Assembly: GCF_002094305.1 (NCBI RefSeq)
Contig: NZ_LWTX01000009.1
Location: 124,001 to 188,000 of the forward strand
Length of the DNA: 64,000 bases
DNA from: Prescottella equi
GTDB lineage: Bacteria > Actinomycetota > Actinomycetes > Mycobacteriales > Mycobacteriaceae
Reading direction: 5' to 3'
This document shows positions 33,448 to 42,126 of this stretch, in pieces (the stretch's first letter is position 1; every line of letters starts with the position of its first letter). The notes beneath the pieces were generated by a model that ran no database searches, had not been told where the DNA came from, and was given only the letters and a program-made list of their open reading frames with translations. The position numbers and the translations under genes are program-made.

Positions 33448-34878
33448 CTAGCCGAGAAGTCGTTCGGTGTAGGCCGCTGCCCGCTCCTCGAGTTGTGTCA
33501 CACGCTGGGCCGGTGTCACTCGCGTGGTCTCGGCCGGGAGCGCCGCATCGAGATCGGCGAGGTCGACGAGGCGGGCGGACCGTACCGTACGTGATAGTTC
33601 GACGTCTGCAGGGACCGACTGCCAGCGGATCGCGTACATCCCTCCGTCGATCCCGTTCGTGTCCAACCAGTTCCAGACTCCCGGATCCTCGGCGGAAATG
33701 ACGTAGGTGATCGTCCCGTCCGGGTTGGGCCGGGCCTGGGCCTGGTTGAGGCTCCCTGGCCGATCGACGTACTCGCGCGCGACGCCCCACGGATCGGTCA
33801 GCTGGAATCCGAGGTAGCGCGCACCGACCGGATCGAGCGTCACGACCAGCGCCTGATCGGGGCCGAGCGCGAAGTGCCCGCTGGTCGCGAATCCGAAGCC
33901 CGAACCGCGGACTGCAGGAGCCTGAACGTCGTTGGCCGCCTTGGAATAAATGAACGTGTTGTCCCAGTCGAGCCAGTACCGGCCGATCGTGCGGAGCAGA
34001 TCTGCGGTTTGTTTCGCCAACTGTTCGGGGGTGCGGGAGGTGTGGGCCGTGGGGCCGGCCGTGCGCTCGATCTCGAGCCGCGACGGCTGCTCCTCGGCCC
34101 AGTTGTTCAGCGAGTCCCGTGCGATGAGGAGTCTGGCCGCGGCGGTGGTGCGGATGTGGTTGGGGCGTCCGTCCGCGGGCTTAGAGTCGACGGTGATCGT
34201 GAACGATCCGTCTGGATCGATCTGCATCCGATCGGAGGTGAGCGAGCCCAGGACGGGCGCGCCCTCCTTCGTCACCGCTCCGGTTCCGGGGAGCTGGCCG
34301 TAGAGGACGAAGGACAGCTGAGCGGGGCGCCGTTCCGGCATGCGACCGTGAATGACGAACGACGACTGGCCGTCGACGGCTGTGTGGCGATACACGTTGT
34401 CGGGGTTGTCGATTCCGTAGCCGGAACGGTGCACCTCGAATCCGTGCCAGCAGTGCGGAGCCGTCACCATCCACGAGAACCTGGGGTGACTCGGATCGTC
34501 GGTGACCACTGTTTGCGCCCCGGCCCGGGCGATCGAGTCGACGGCCTCTTCCAGGGTGGCCTGGCCGGCGCGGGTGGTGCCCTGTGGGTCGGCGCGGTAC
34601 ATCGCTGCGACGTCGGCCTTCGCTGCACGCACCAGCGGATGCGCCGCCACCTCCTCGACCGTTCTCTCGAATGCGAGCTGACCGGGGGTGTCGAGCGCGG
34701 CGCCGGGCGCGAAGCTCCGGTCACATCCGCCGTCGGAGCTTCCACCGGCAGAACTGCCGGTCGAAAGGCTGCCGGTCGGTGAGGAACCGAGTGGACCGGC
34801 GCCCGACATCGTGGGCAGGAGGACAGTGACGGCCGCTGCCATCAGTCCCGCGGTCAGGATGCGTCTGTGTACTGGCAT
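33448..34878 (-). CDS. Exported DUF1214 domain protein
   Basis: A 476-residue protein with a Sec-type signal (HRRILTAGLMAAAVTVLLPTM) and a Ser/Gly-rich linker SSPTGSLSTGSSAGGSS. The body holds a DUF1214 beta-sandwich near the end (SLNQAQARPNPDGTITYVIS, GVWNWLDTNGIDGGMYAIRW). The function of DUF1214 proteins is not known; related proteins are surface-exposed or periplasmic. It is divergent from a TetR gene, 202 bases apart, and may be its target. ATG 34878 is preceded by GAGGAG. Confidence 0.85.
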   Translation of the reverse strand: MPVHRRILTAGLMAAAVTVLLPTMSGAGPLGSSPTGSLSTGSSAGGSSDGGCDRSFAPGAALDTPGQLAFERTVEEVAAHPLVRAAKADVAAMYRADPQGTTRAGQATLEEAVDSIARAGAQTVVTDDPSHPRFSWMVTAPHCWHGFEVHRSGYGIDNPDNVYRHTAVDGQSSFVIHGRMPERRPAQLSFVLYGQLPGTGAVTKEGAPVLGSLTSDRMQIDPDGSFTITVDSKPADGRPNHIRTTAAARLLIARDSLNNWAEEQPSRLEIERTAGPTAHTSRTPEQLAKQTADLLRTIGRYWLDWDNTFIYSKAANDVQAPAVRGSGFGFATSGHFALGPDQALVVTLDPVGARYLGFQLTDPWGVAREYVDRPGSLNQAQARPNPDGTITYVISAEDPGVWNWLDTNGIDGGMYAIRWQSVPADVELSRTVRSARLVDLADLDAALPAETTRVTPAQRVTQLEERAAAYTERLLG

Positions 34879-35052
34879 GGAATCTCCTCGTTCATCGCTT
34901 CCCCGTGTCGAGGGTCGCGGCTTCGGGGTGCCTGCGAGCGATACCCCGGAAGTGGGGAACAGGCTGTGTACGAACTGGTTCGGGCCTCCTGGGCGGTTCT
35001 GCAGCCAGTGGCGGTCCGGACGCGGGATCTGCGCCGTGCTGTGGTTGATTTC

Positions 35053-35074
35053 ACAGTAGACGACCGTCTACTGT
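35053..35074. promoter_or_regulatory. Perfect 10+2+10 palindromic operator before TetR
   Basis: Arms ACAGTAGACG and CGTCTACTGT are perfectly complementary around AC. The right edge is only six bases from the TetR start codon, so a bound repressor would cover the start region of its own gene. Confidence 0.75.
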
Positions 35075-35080
35075 CAAGGG

Positions 35081-35662
35081 GTGAGCGAAGGCGAGGTGGC
35101 CGACAAGGCCTGGGGCAGAGACGAAGTGCGCAGAGCGGTACGAATGGCGGCTCGCAGGCTGCTCGCCGCGAAAGGGCTGTCCTTCAGCATGCGTGAGCTC
35201 GCGGCCGACGCCGGCGTCAACCTCGGGTTGATCCACAAACACGTCGGGAACAAGGACGACGTCGTTCGGGCGGTGCTCGCGCGAAGTCACGAGAAGTCGG
35301 CGGCGATCGTCGCGGGGGTCGACTCGCTCCCCGAGGCCGTGCGTGCATTGTTCATGGTGGGAGTCGCCGACCCCGAGTACGTGCGAATCGTCGCGTGGTT
35401 GAACCTGCACGGACGTTCGGATCTCGTTCCGAACGAGGACATGGACGCCTTCGAGGCGCTCACCCGGTCCTCGGACGTCTCCGTCGACGATCGGGTTCGG
35501 CAGATGGCAGTGCTGGCTGCGATCTCCGGCTGGTCGTTGTTCGGGAGCGGGATCTTGCAGTCGTCGGAGATTCCCGACGCCGAACGGGAGATCTACGAGG
35601 CGCGGATCGCCGATCTTCTGGCGACGATCGCGAAAGGGGATGCACCGCCGAGCGGCGCCTGA
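35081..35662 (+). CDS. TetR/AcrR family transcriptional regulator
   Basis: A 193-residue regulator with HTH RRAVRMAARRLLAAKGLSFSMRELAADAGVNLGLIHKHVGNKDD (about 17-60) and a helical effector domain. Start GTG 35081 lies six bases after a perfect palindrome, which argues for autoregulation and for a very short or absent leader. The divergent DUF1214 gene and whatever gene left the SDR remnant immediately downstream are the likely targets. Confidence 0.9.
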   Translation: MSEGEVADKAWGRDEVRRAVRMAARRLLAAKGLSFSMRELAADAGVNLGLIHKHVGNKDDVVRAVLARSHEKSAAIVAGVDSLPEAVRALFMVGVADPEYVRIVAWLNLHGRSDLVPNEDMDAFEALTRSSDVSVDDRVRQMAVLAAISGWSLFGSGILQSSEIPDAEREIYEARIADLLATIAKGDAPPSGA

Positions 35663-35663
35663 G

Positions 35664-35798
35664 GTGCACGAACTGGTCCCGTTGAAGCGCTGGGGCAAGC
35701 CCGCCGACATCGGTTCGGCGGCCGTGTTCCTCGCCTCGGAGCAGGCCAACTATATTACGGGGCAGCAAATCTCGGTGTCAGGTGGATTCGGTGTCTGA
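35664..35798 (+). pseudogene. C-terminal remnant of a short-chain dehydrogenase/reductase
   Basis: This 44-codon frame reads VHELVPLKRWGKPADIGSAA ... FLASEQANYITGQQISVSGGFGV and stops at 35796-35798, exactly the last 45 residues of a classical SDR (the P-x-RWG-x-P-x-DIG ... ITGQ-x-I-x-V-x-GG end). The cofactor-binding and YxxxK parts are absent; the sequence just upstream is the 3' end of the TetR gene. A deletion between the two genes would produce this. Confidence 0.8.
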
Positions 35799-35827
35799 CC
35801 TGCTGCCCTAGCAGAGAGGACGCGGCC

Positions 35828-36595
35828 GTGTCAGATGACCGTGAACAGGCTCCGGCCACGTCGATGCTCGACCGGATCGAACTGGTGCTCGAGGCACTCG
35901 ACGACAACGGTTACCTGACGCTGAGCGAGACCACCCGGCTCACGGGAATCCCCAGCTCGTCCGCGCACCGTCTCCTGGAGAAGATGGTGTCGATGCGGTG
36001 GCTCAACCGGGTCGGCTCCCGCTACGAGCTGGGGATCCGCCTGTTCGAACTGGGCTCGCGGGCCATCCGCAACCACTGGTTCCACCGCGTTTCGCTGCCG
36101 ATCATGCAGGACCTGCACCGCACGACCGGCGCTGTCGTCCACCTCGCGTTCCTCGACGGCGCCGACGGCGTCTACTGGGAGAAGCTGTCGGGATCGTTCG
36201 GGGCCAACGTGCCGTCCCGGATCGGCGGACGCTACCCGGCGCACCGCTCGGCGGTCGGCAAGGCGCTGCTCACCCAACTGCCGCCCGAGGCGCTGGACGG
36301 TCCGGTGTTCGATCATCTCGAGACCGGTATCGTCGGCGGCCGCCGTGCGCTGCGCGAGGAACTCGACCGCGCGGTCTCCGAGGGTGTCACGTACGACAGG
36401 GGCACGTTGTCGCCGTCGCTGGGGTGCGTCGGGGCGGCCGTGTCGAAGGGGATCCCCAAGCCGGCGGCGATCTCGATCTGCGGTCCGGTGGACCGGATCA
36501 CGACGGACCGGCGCATGATCGAGGCCGTCCAGCGGGCGGCTGCGGCGATCGAGAAGGCAGCGCGTCAGGTCGACGTCGCCTCTCGCACCACGTGA
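35828..36595 (+). CDS. IclR family transcriptional regulator
   Basis: A 255-residue regulator with an N-terminal winged HTH (MLDRIELVLEALDDNGYLTLSETTRLTGIPSSSAHRLLEKM) and an IclR effector domain with VVHLAFLDGADGVYWEKLSG and GRYPAHRSAVGKALL. It is similar in layout to the IclR protein at 19766. Start is GTG 35828. It is convergent with bfaB, separated by a terminator hairpin. The target may be lost along with the SDR gene upstream. Confidence 0.9.
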   Translation: MSDDREQAPATSMLDRIELVLEALDDNGYLTLSETTRLTGIPSSSAHRLLEKMVSMRWLNRVGSRYELGIRLFELGSRAIRNHWFHRVSLPIMQDLHRTTGAVVHLAFLDGADGVYWEKLSGSFGANVPSRIGGRYPAHRSAVGKALLTQLPPEALDGPVFDHLETGIVGGRRALREELDRAVSEGVTYDRGTLSPSLGCVGAAVSKGIPKPAAISICGPVDRITTDRRMIEAVQRAAAAIEKAARQVDVASRTT

Positions 36596-36596
36596 C

Positions 36597-36630
36597 GGAG
36601 GGCCGCCGTCCGAGTGGACGACGGCCCTCC
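36597..36630. terminator. Bidirectional terminator between IclR and bfaB
   Basis: 15-bp stem (36597-36611 with 36616-36630) with one non-Watson-Crick pair and a GAGT tetraloop, sitting between two convergent stop codons. Confidence 0.75.
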
Positions 36631-36644
36631 GGGTCTCGGTCGGG

Positions 36645-37943
36645 TCAGCCCTTCCACCACGGGCGCAGCGGCACGTCCGCCTCGCCGTTCGGGCCGAGCT
36701 TGACGGCCAGCACCTGGTGGAGCTGAACGACGTTGCGCTCGAAGCCCAGTCGCGAACCTGCCATGTACAGGCCCCACACCTTCGCGGTGCCCTCGCCGAC
36801 CTCGGCGACGCACTTGTCCCAGTTGTCCACCAGGTTCCGGCACCAGGCCGCCAGGGTGAGCGCGTAGTGCTCGCGCAGGTTCTCCTCGTGGCGCACCTCG
36901 AGCCCCATGTTCTGGATCTCACTGATGATCCGGCCGGAGCCGGTGAGCTCGCCGTCCGGGAAGATGTAGCGGTCGATGAAGTAGCCGGCTTTCGCGCCGC
37001 CGCGGTTGCCGGGGCGGGTGATGCAGTGGTTGAGCATCCGGCCGCCGACCCGCAGCTTGTCCTTCATGAACCCGAAGTACGACGGGTAGTTGTGCACACC
37101 GATGTGCTCGGTGAGACCGATCGAGGAGATGGCGTCGAACCCGGTCTCCGGCACGTCGCGGTAGTCGGAGAAGCGGACCTCTGCCAGATCTTCCAGGCCC
37201 TCCTCGCGGATCGCCGCCTGCGCCCACTCGGCCTGCTCGCGGGACAGCGTCGCTCCGATGACCTTGACGCCTCGACGGGCCGCGTAGCGGACCATGCCGC
37301 CCCAGCCGCAGCCGATGTCGAGGAGGCGATCGCCCTCCTTCAGCCCCAGCTTGTCGAACACCAGGCGGTACTTGTTCTCCTGCGCGTCCTCGAGGCTCTG
37401 GTCCTCGGACTCGTAGGCGGCACACGTGTAGGTCATCGACGGGCCGAGGACGTACTCGTAGAAGGTGTTGGAGACGTCGTAGTGGTGGTGGATCACCTCG
37501 GCGTCGCGAGTCTTGGAGTGCCGCAGGCCTTCCGCGAAGCGGCGCCAGCGGGGCAGGTGTTCCTGCGGCGGCGGCGCGATGGGGCGCAGGTTGTCCCATC
37601 CGATCGAGCGGGTGATGGCCGCGAGTTCCTTCGCCGACGGGCGGTGGAAGTGCAGGTCGGTCATCGCCTTGAGGATCTCGTAGGGATCACCGGGGTGGAC
37701 ACCGATGGCCTCGAGTTCCCCGGAGACGTAGGCGCGGGCCATGCCGAGGTCGCCCGGTGCGGTGGCCAGGTAGGTGGTACCGCGGGTCGAGTTCAGGTGC
37801 AGGCCGTACGGCGCGTCCTCCGGGCCCGTCGCGCTGCCGTCGTAGGCGGTGAAGCGCAGCGGAATCCGGCCGTCGGAGACGGTATCGACGATCTCCGCGA
37901 TCGTGAGCCTGTGCGGGTCGGATTTCGTCCTGAGGGTCGTCAC
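36645..37943 (-). CDS. bfaB: Cyclopropane-fatty-acid-synthase-family methyltransferase (BfaB/TmsB-like)
   Basis: A 432-residue SAM-dependent fatty-acyl-phospholipid methyltransferase. The SAM site is LLDIGCGWGGMVRYAARRG, followed by IGATLSREQAEWA and ISSIGLTEHIGVHNYPSYFG. Next to a FAD-binding reductase it matches the BfaB/TmsB enzyme that adds a methylene group at C10 of oleate, after which BfaA/TmsA reduces it to 10-methylstearate (tuberculostearate). GTG 37943 overlaps the bfaA stop by four bases (GTGA), showing coupling. A longer open frame that reads on to 39473 is an artefact over bfaA. M. tuberculosis Rv3720 is the likely counterpart. Confidence 0.85.
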   Translation of the reverse strand: MTTLRTKSDPHRLTIAEIVDTVSDGRIPLRFTAYDGSATGPEDAPYGLHLNSTRGTTYLATAPGDLGMARAYVSGELEAIGVHPGDPYEILKAMTDLHFHRPSAKELAAITRSIGWDNLRPIAPPPQEHLPRWRRFAEGLRHSKTRDAEVIHHHYDVSNTFYEYVLGPSMTYTCAAYESEDQSLEDAQENKYRLVFDKLGLKEGDRLLDIGCGWGGMVRYAARRGVKVIGATLSREQAEWAQAAIREEGLEDLAEVRFSDYRDVPETGFDAISSIGLTEHIGVHNYPSYFGFMKDKLRVGGRMLNHCITRPGNRGGAKAGYFIDRYIFPDGELTGSGRIISEIQNMGLEVRHEENLREHYALTLAAWCRNLVDNWDKCVAEVGEGTAKVWGLYMAGSRLGFERNVVQLHQVLAVKLGPNGEADVPLRPWWKG

Positions 37944-39418
37944 TTTCGTTGCACCGCCTTCGAATAGAGGTCCAGTAGACGTGAATCGGGGTCGTAGCGC
38001 TTCTTGATCTGGGTGTAGTGGTCGCCGCCGTACAGCAGCGCGAAGTCGTCCTCGGTGTAGAACGACTCGGAGTAGAGGGACTTGTGGCCGTCGAGCTCGC
38101 TGACCTTCTCCTCGATCCGCCGGTTGGCGGCGCCGACGGGCTCGCCGGGCACGATCGGCACCGAGGACCAGAAGCCCACGTTGACGTAGGTGCGTCCGGG
38201 GTCGAGGGGATACAGGGGCCACGGCCGCGGTACGGCCTCGTGCTTCGGCCGCGGTGCGGCCTCGTGATCGGTCCGATCGGTGGTGGATGCGGGTTGTGCG
38301 GGTTCGCGGAGCCGCAACGGGCACAACCACAGCGGTTCGATCGGGATCTCGTCGAGGAACCAGCTGAGGAACTGCTCGCAGCGGTCGATCGGCACCTCGA
38401 TGTCCTGCACGACCCGTTCGCGCGGGGGCCGACCCTTCCGCGCCTCGAGCCGGTCGCCGATGTCGTACTTCTGGTCGAGTCCGATGAGCTTCCAGTAGAA
38501 GCTGCTGCGCAGGTACCGCTTCGGCCAGAATCGGCGGATCTTCGGGTTCTGGGTCCCGAAGGCGCGCGAGCACCAGAACCAGTCGGTGTCCCAGCGCCAG
38601 AGGTAGTCGCGGATGGTCAACCGGTCGGTCTTGGGGTGGTTGATCGATTCGTGCTGGATGGACCGGTAGTAGATGTCCATGTCGGTGTAGTCGCTGACCG
38701 GGCCCGGCTCGTCGGTCTGCGCGCCGAGCGTCAGATAGGCCTCGGTGGCGGTGAAGACCGTGCCGTCGAGGTAGTCGACGTCGACGCCGTCCCATGTGCG
38801 GTCGGTGACGATGCGCGCCATCGTCTCCTCGAGCTGCTTCAGGTCCGTGAAACGCAGATGCCGCAGCGAGACGAACCGCTTCACCGGTTCGAGCTCGATG
38901 CGGATGCGCGTCGAGTAGCCGAGAGTGCCATACGAATTGGGGAACGCGTGGAACAGGTCCGCGTACTCGTTGTCGGGGGTTGCGGTGACGATCTCGCCGT
39001 TGCCGGTGAGGATGTCGATCTCGAGGACCGATTCGTGCGGGAGACCGTTGCGGAACGACGTCGACTCGATGCCGAGACCGGTCACGGCGCCGCCGAGAGT
39101 GATGGTCTTGAGCTGCGGCACCACCAGCGGCGCCAGCCCGTACGGAAGTGTCGCGTCGACGAGGTCCTCGTACGTGCACATCCCCTGCACGTCGGCGGTG
39201 CGCGCGTCCGGGTCCACCGAGATGACGCCGCTCAGACCGGACACGTCGAGGCCCGGGGCGGTGCTTTTCGCCCGCGCGCGGAACAGGTTGGACGTCTTCT
39301 TCGCCAGGCGCACGTTCGCGCTCGGCGGGATCGCCCGGTAACTGGACAGCAGGCGTCGGACCCCCGCACTGTGCGCGGCAAGCCCGATTTCGCGGATACC
39401 ACTCTTTGAGTCGGCCAC
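37940..39418 (-). CDS. bfaA: FAD-binding oxidoreductase (BfaA/TmsA-like)
   Basis: A 492-residue FAD_binding_4 (vanillyl-alcohol-oxidase fold) protein. The PP-loop region is ISVDPDARTADVQGMCTYED and LVVPQLKTITLGGAVTGLGIES, followed by a substrate domain with SWFLDEIPIEPLW. In the Bfa/Tms system it reduces the 10-methylene group with NADPH to give the 10-methyl branch. It is first in the operon, with the methyltransferase directly coupled. M. tuberculosis Rv3719 is the likely counterpart. A Pro/Arg-rich insertion (residues about 365-390) lies between DUF-like strands. Confidence 0.82.
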   Translation of the reverse strand: MADSKSGIREIGLAAHSAGVRRLLSSYRAIPPSANVRLAKKTSNLFRARAKSTAPGLDVSGLSGVISVDPDARTADVQGMCTYEDLVDATLPYGLAPLVVPQLKTITLGGAVTGLGIESTSFRNGLPHESVLEIDILTGNGEIVTATPDNEYADLFHAFPNSYGTLGYSTRIRIELEPVKRFVSLRHLRFTDLKQLEETMARIVTDRTWDGVDVDYLDGTVFTATEAYLTLGAQTDEPGPVSDYTDMDIYYRSIQHESINHPKTDRLTIRDYLWRWDTDWFWCSRAFGTQNPKIRRFWPKRYLRSSFYWKLIGLDQKYDIGDRLEARKGRPPRERVVQDIEVPIDRCEQFLSWFLDEIPIEPLWLCPLRLREPAQPASTTDRTDHEAAPRPKHEAVPRPWPLYPLDPGRTYVNVGFWSSVPIVPGEPVGAANRRIEEKVSELDGHKSLYSESFYTEDDFALLYGGDHYTQIKKRYDPDSRLLDLYSKAVQRK

Positions 39419-39471
39419 GCACTGACGCTATCGCTAGTCGGATCGGTCGGCCATCGATATCCCGGTGAGTC

Positions 39472-39494
39472 AAAAATATATAGCTATGCTAACG
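39472..39494 (-). promoter_or_regulatory. A/T-rich promoter candidate of bfaA-bfaB
   Basis: A run of A/T bases with CTATATATTTTT on the minus strand, and the small inverted repeat TAGCTATGCTA at 39481-39491, stands out in this GC-rich DNA, 55-75 bases upstream of bfaA. Confidence 0.35.
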
Positions 39495-39498
39495 ACCG

Positions 39499-39533
39499 CG
39501 CGGGGCGTCCCGGAGCACCCGGGACGCCCCGCG
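39499..39533 (-). terminator. Terminator of the family-5 binding protein gene
   Basis: Perfect 15-bp stem (39499-39513 with 39519-39533) and a 5-base loop, 5 bases downstream of the stop codon. Confidence 0.8.
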
Positions 39534-39537
39534 TCGA

Positions 39538-41139
39538 TCACTGTCCGACCCAGGCCTGGTCGAGCAGCATGATGTTGTCCGCGTTGCGCTTGACGCCGTG
39601 GACGTTGCTGTCCCACGCGGTCAGCACCTTGCTCGGACCCCACACCGCGTACGGGATCGTCTCGTTCGCGCGCGTCTGCACCTTGGCGATGGCGGCCTTC
39701 TTGGCGTCGTCGGTGGTCGCGGTCTTCACCTCGACGAGCAGTGCGTCCATCTGCGGGTCGGCATAGCCGGCCGCGTTGTTGCGCGAATCGCTGCCCATGC
39801 CGCCGTACAGGCGCAGGTAGGGCGCCTCGTCCATGAAGGCGAACGCCGCACGGGTCAGGTCGAAGTCGTGCTCGACATACAGCTTGCGCACCAGGTCGGT
39901 CGTGCTGTTGACGTACTCGATCTGAACGTCGAAGCCCACCGAGTTGAGCGATGCCTGGGCTGCCAGTGCGGCGGCCTCGGCGCTCTTCTCGCTGGTCGCC
40001 AGGTACTTCAGCTTGCCGTCGTAGCCGTCGGCCTTGGCCTCGGCCAGGAGTTGCTTCGCCTTGTCGGGGTCGAACGCCACGCCCTCGGCGCCCGACGACC
40101 AGCGGGAGCTGTCCGGCACGAGCGTCGAGGCGGCGATGCCCAGACCGTCGTTGGCGCGCTGATTGATCGCCTGCGGGTCGACGCCGTACGCGACCGCCTG
40201 CCGCACGCGCACGTCGGCGCCCGGGCGGCCTTCGCGGGCGTTGATCATGCCGAGTGCGCCGAGTCCCTGGATGTCGAGGTACCCACTGAAGCCGGCGTTC
40301 ACGGCATCCCGGATCGTCGCCTCGTCACGCAGGATGTAGGCCATGTCCAGCTGGCCGCTCTGCAGCGACTCGAACTGTCCGCGAGCGCCGTTCGTCGGAA
40401 CGAACCGGAGCTTGTCGAGGTTGGGGCGACCGTTCCAGTAGTCCTCGCGCGGGCTGAGCACGATCTCCTCGTTGGGCGCGAAACGCGTCAACGTGAACGG
40501 ACCCGCGCCGATCGGGGTGAATTTCCCGTCCGCCTCGGAGTTCTTCGAGACGACCATGCCCGGGCCCATCGCCAACAGCACGGGGAAGTCGTTCCACGGC
40601 GCGTTGAGCGTGAAGGTCACGGTCTTCGCGTCCGGGGTGGCGATCGAGGTCACCGAGTTGGCCCACACCTGCGAGACGTCGGCGCGTGCGGCGACGAAAC
40701 GGTCGATGCTCCACTTGACGGCGTCGGCGTCGACCGGCGAGCCGTCGCTGAACGTCGCGCCCTCGCGCAGCTTCACGGTGAACTGGGTGTAGTCGGCGTT
40801 GTGCTCGAGGGACTCGGCGAGCTGCGGCTCGAAGGTGCCGGATTCGGCGTCGGTGCGGATCAGGGTGTCGTAGATCGCGGCCATCTCGGTGCCGCCGGTG
40901 GAGCCCGCCGCCTGGGTCTTCGTCGGATCGAGCGCGTTCGGGAACGAATACGAACCGAACGTCACGGTGCCGCCGCGGACCGGATCTCCGGCGTCCTGGG
41001 CGACGTTGACCGGGCCGGTCGTGACGGCCGATCCCTCGTTCGACTGGCCGTCGGCGGACGCGCATCCGGCCACGAGCACGGCTGCCGCCGCACCGAGCGC
41101 GGCCAGTCGGATGCCCGACCGGAACCACAAGTTCTTCAA
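39538..41139 (-). CDS. ABC transporter substrate-binding lipoprotein, family 5 (oligopeptide type)
   Basis: A 533-residue SBP_bac_5 protein. The signal peptide ends in the lipobox LVAGC with Cys26. The family signature region is AIYDTLIRTD ... FEPQLAESLEHNADYTQFTVKLREGATFSDGSPVDADAVKWSIDRF, followed by IGAGPFTLTRFAPNEEIVLSPREDYWNG. It binds peptides, nickel or other small solutes. No permease or ATPase gene is next to it, so it is an orphan that must use a transporter encoded elsewhere. Confidence 0.93.
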   Translation of the reverse strand: MKNLWFRSGIRLAALGAAAAVLVAGCASADGQSNEGSAVTTGPVNVAQDAGDPVRGGTVTFGSYSFPNALDPTKTQAAGSTGGTEMAAIYDTLIRTDAESGTFEPQLAESLEHNADYTQFTVKLREGATFSDGSPVDADAVKWSIDRFVAARADVSQVWANSVTSIATPDAKTVTFTLNAPWNDFPVLLAMGPGMVVSKNSEADGKFTPIGAGPFTLTRFAPNEEIVLSPREDYWNGRPNLDKLRFVPTNGARGQFESLQSGQLDMAYILRDEATIRDAVNAGFSGYLDIQGLGALGMINAREGRPGADVRVRQAVAYGVDPQAINQRANDGLGIAASTLVPDSSRWSSGAEGVAFDPDKAKQLLAEAKADGYDGKLKYLATSEKSAEAAALAAQASLNSVGFDVQIEYVNSTTDLVRKLYVEHDFDLTRAAFAFMDEAPYLRLYGGMGSDSRNNAAGYADPQMDALLVEVKTATTDDAKKAAIAKVQTRANETIPYAVWGPSKVLTAWDSNVHGVKRNADNIMLLDQAWVGQ

Positions 41140-41310
41140 AGCTCACCTCGCTGTTTCGTTGTTTCGAGGCGGAGATTAGGACAAATGCCCCATGTCTGTG
41201 GCGTAGGTCTCAGTGAGTGAAAACGGTGCGTTGGGTCACTCCGCGGGGCCTGGAAGCGGGGCCGGTCGAGCAGGCAGGATGGAGGAAACCCCGAGCAAGG
41301 AGACGTATCA

Positions 41311-41745
41311 GTGGCACAGGTCAGCGCGAGCAGTTCGATCACCCTCACCGCGACGCCGGAGCAGGCGCTCGGTGCGCTCACGGACTACGAGACGATGCGC
41401 CCGAGGATCCTGCCCCAGCAGTACCGCGACTACCAGGTCCTCGAGGGCGGCCAGGGGGAGGGGACCGTCGCGCAGTGGACGTTGCAGGCCACTGAGAAGC
41501 GGTCGCGCAACGTCAAGGCGACCGTGACGGTCTCCGGCAACACGATCACCGAGCGCGACGCGAACTCGTCGCTCGTCACCACCTGGACCGTCGCTCCGTC
41601 CGGCGCCGGGTCCACGGTCACCACCTCCACCGAGTGGAAGGGCGCCGGCGGTATCGGCGGCTTCTTCGAGCGCACCTTCGCTCCGCTGGGGCTGCGCCGG
41701 ATCCAGGAGGCCACCCTCGCGAATCTGCAGCGCGAGCTGGCCTAG
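41311..41745 (+). CDS. SRPBCC family protein (Rv3718c-like)
   Basis: A 144-residue START-like protein: VSASSSITLTATPEQALGALTDYETMRPRI at the N terminus, a central YQVLEGGQGEGTVAQWTL and a final long helix RRIQEATLANLQRELA. GTG 41311 has AAGGAGA upstream. It precedes ybaB and recR, as Rv3718c is near Rv3716c-Rv3715c in M. tuberculosis. The function is unknown; lipid or polyketide binding is a family-based guess. Confidence 0.85.
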   Translation: MAQVSASSSITLTATPEQALGALTDYETMRPRILPQQYRDYQVLEGGQGEGTVAQWTLQATEKRSRNVKATVTVSGNTITERDANSSLVTTWTVAPSGAGSTVTTSTEWKGAGGIGGFFERTFAPLGLRRIQEATLANLQRELA

Positions 41746-41793
41746 GGCCGACGGACTAGGCTGGCGAACCGACCCGAAGAAAGGACCAGTCCC

Positions 41794-42117
41794 GTGCAAC
41801 CAGGTGGACAGCCCGACATGCAGCAGCTCCTCGCGCAGGCGCAGCAGATGCAGCAGCAGTTGATGGCGGCGCAGGCCGAGATGTCGCAGGCCGAGGTGAC
41901 TGGCCAGGCGGGTGGCGGTCTGGTGACCGCGACGGTCAAGGGCACCGGTGAGGTCGTCGGTCTCACGATCGATCCCAAGGTCGTCGACCCGGAGGACATC
42001 GAGACGCTGCAGGATCTCGTGATCGGTGCGATCGCCGACGCGTCGAACAAGGCTCAGGAGATCGCGGCGAGCAAGCTCGGCCCGCTCGCCGGCGGCCTGC
42101 CCGGACTCCCCTTCTAG
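41794..42117 (+). CDS. YbaB/EbfC nucleoid-associated protein
   Basis: A 107-residue DNA-binding protein with the tweezer-like YbaB fold: a Gln-rich N-terminal coiled coil ([22 protein letters not shown]), then [22 protein letters not shown]. It binds DNA as a dimer and is nearly always encoded just before recR. GTG 41794 with AGAAAGGA upstream; recR starts 9 bases after the stop. Confidence 0.93.
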   Translation: MQPGGQPDMQQLLAQAQQMQQQLMAAQAEMSQAEVTGQAGGGLVTATVKGTGEVVGLTIDPKVVDPEDIETLQDLVIGAIADASNKAQEIAASKLGPLAGGLPGLPF

Positions 42118-42126
42118 AGGCGCGCC

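Noticed and set aside
36645-39473. 942-codon minus-strand frame covering both bfaB and bfaA
   Set aside because: The N-terminal half is an out-of-frame reading of bfaA; only the part after GTG 37943 has methyltransferase motifs.
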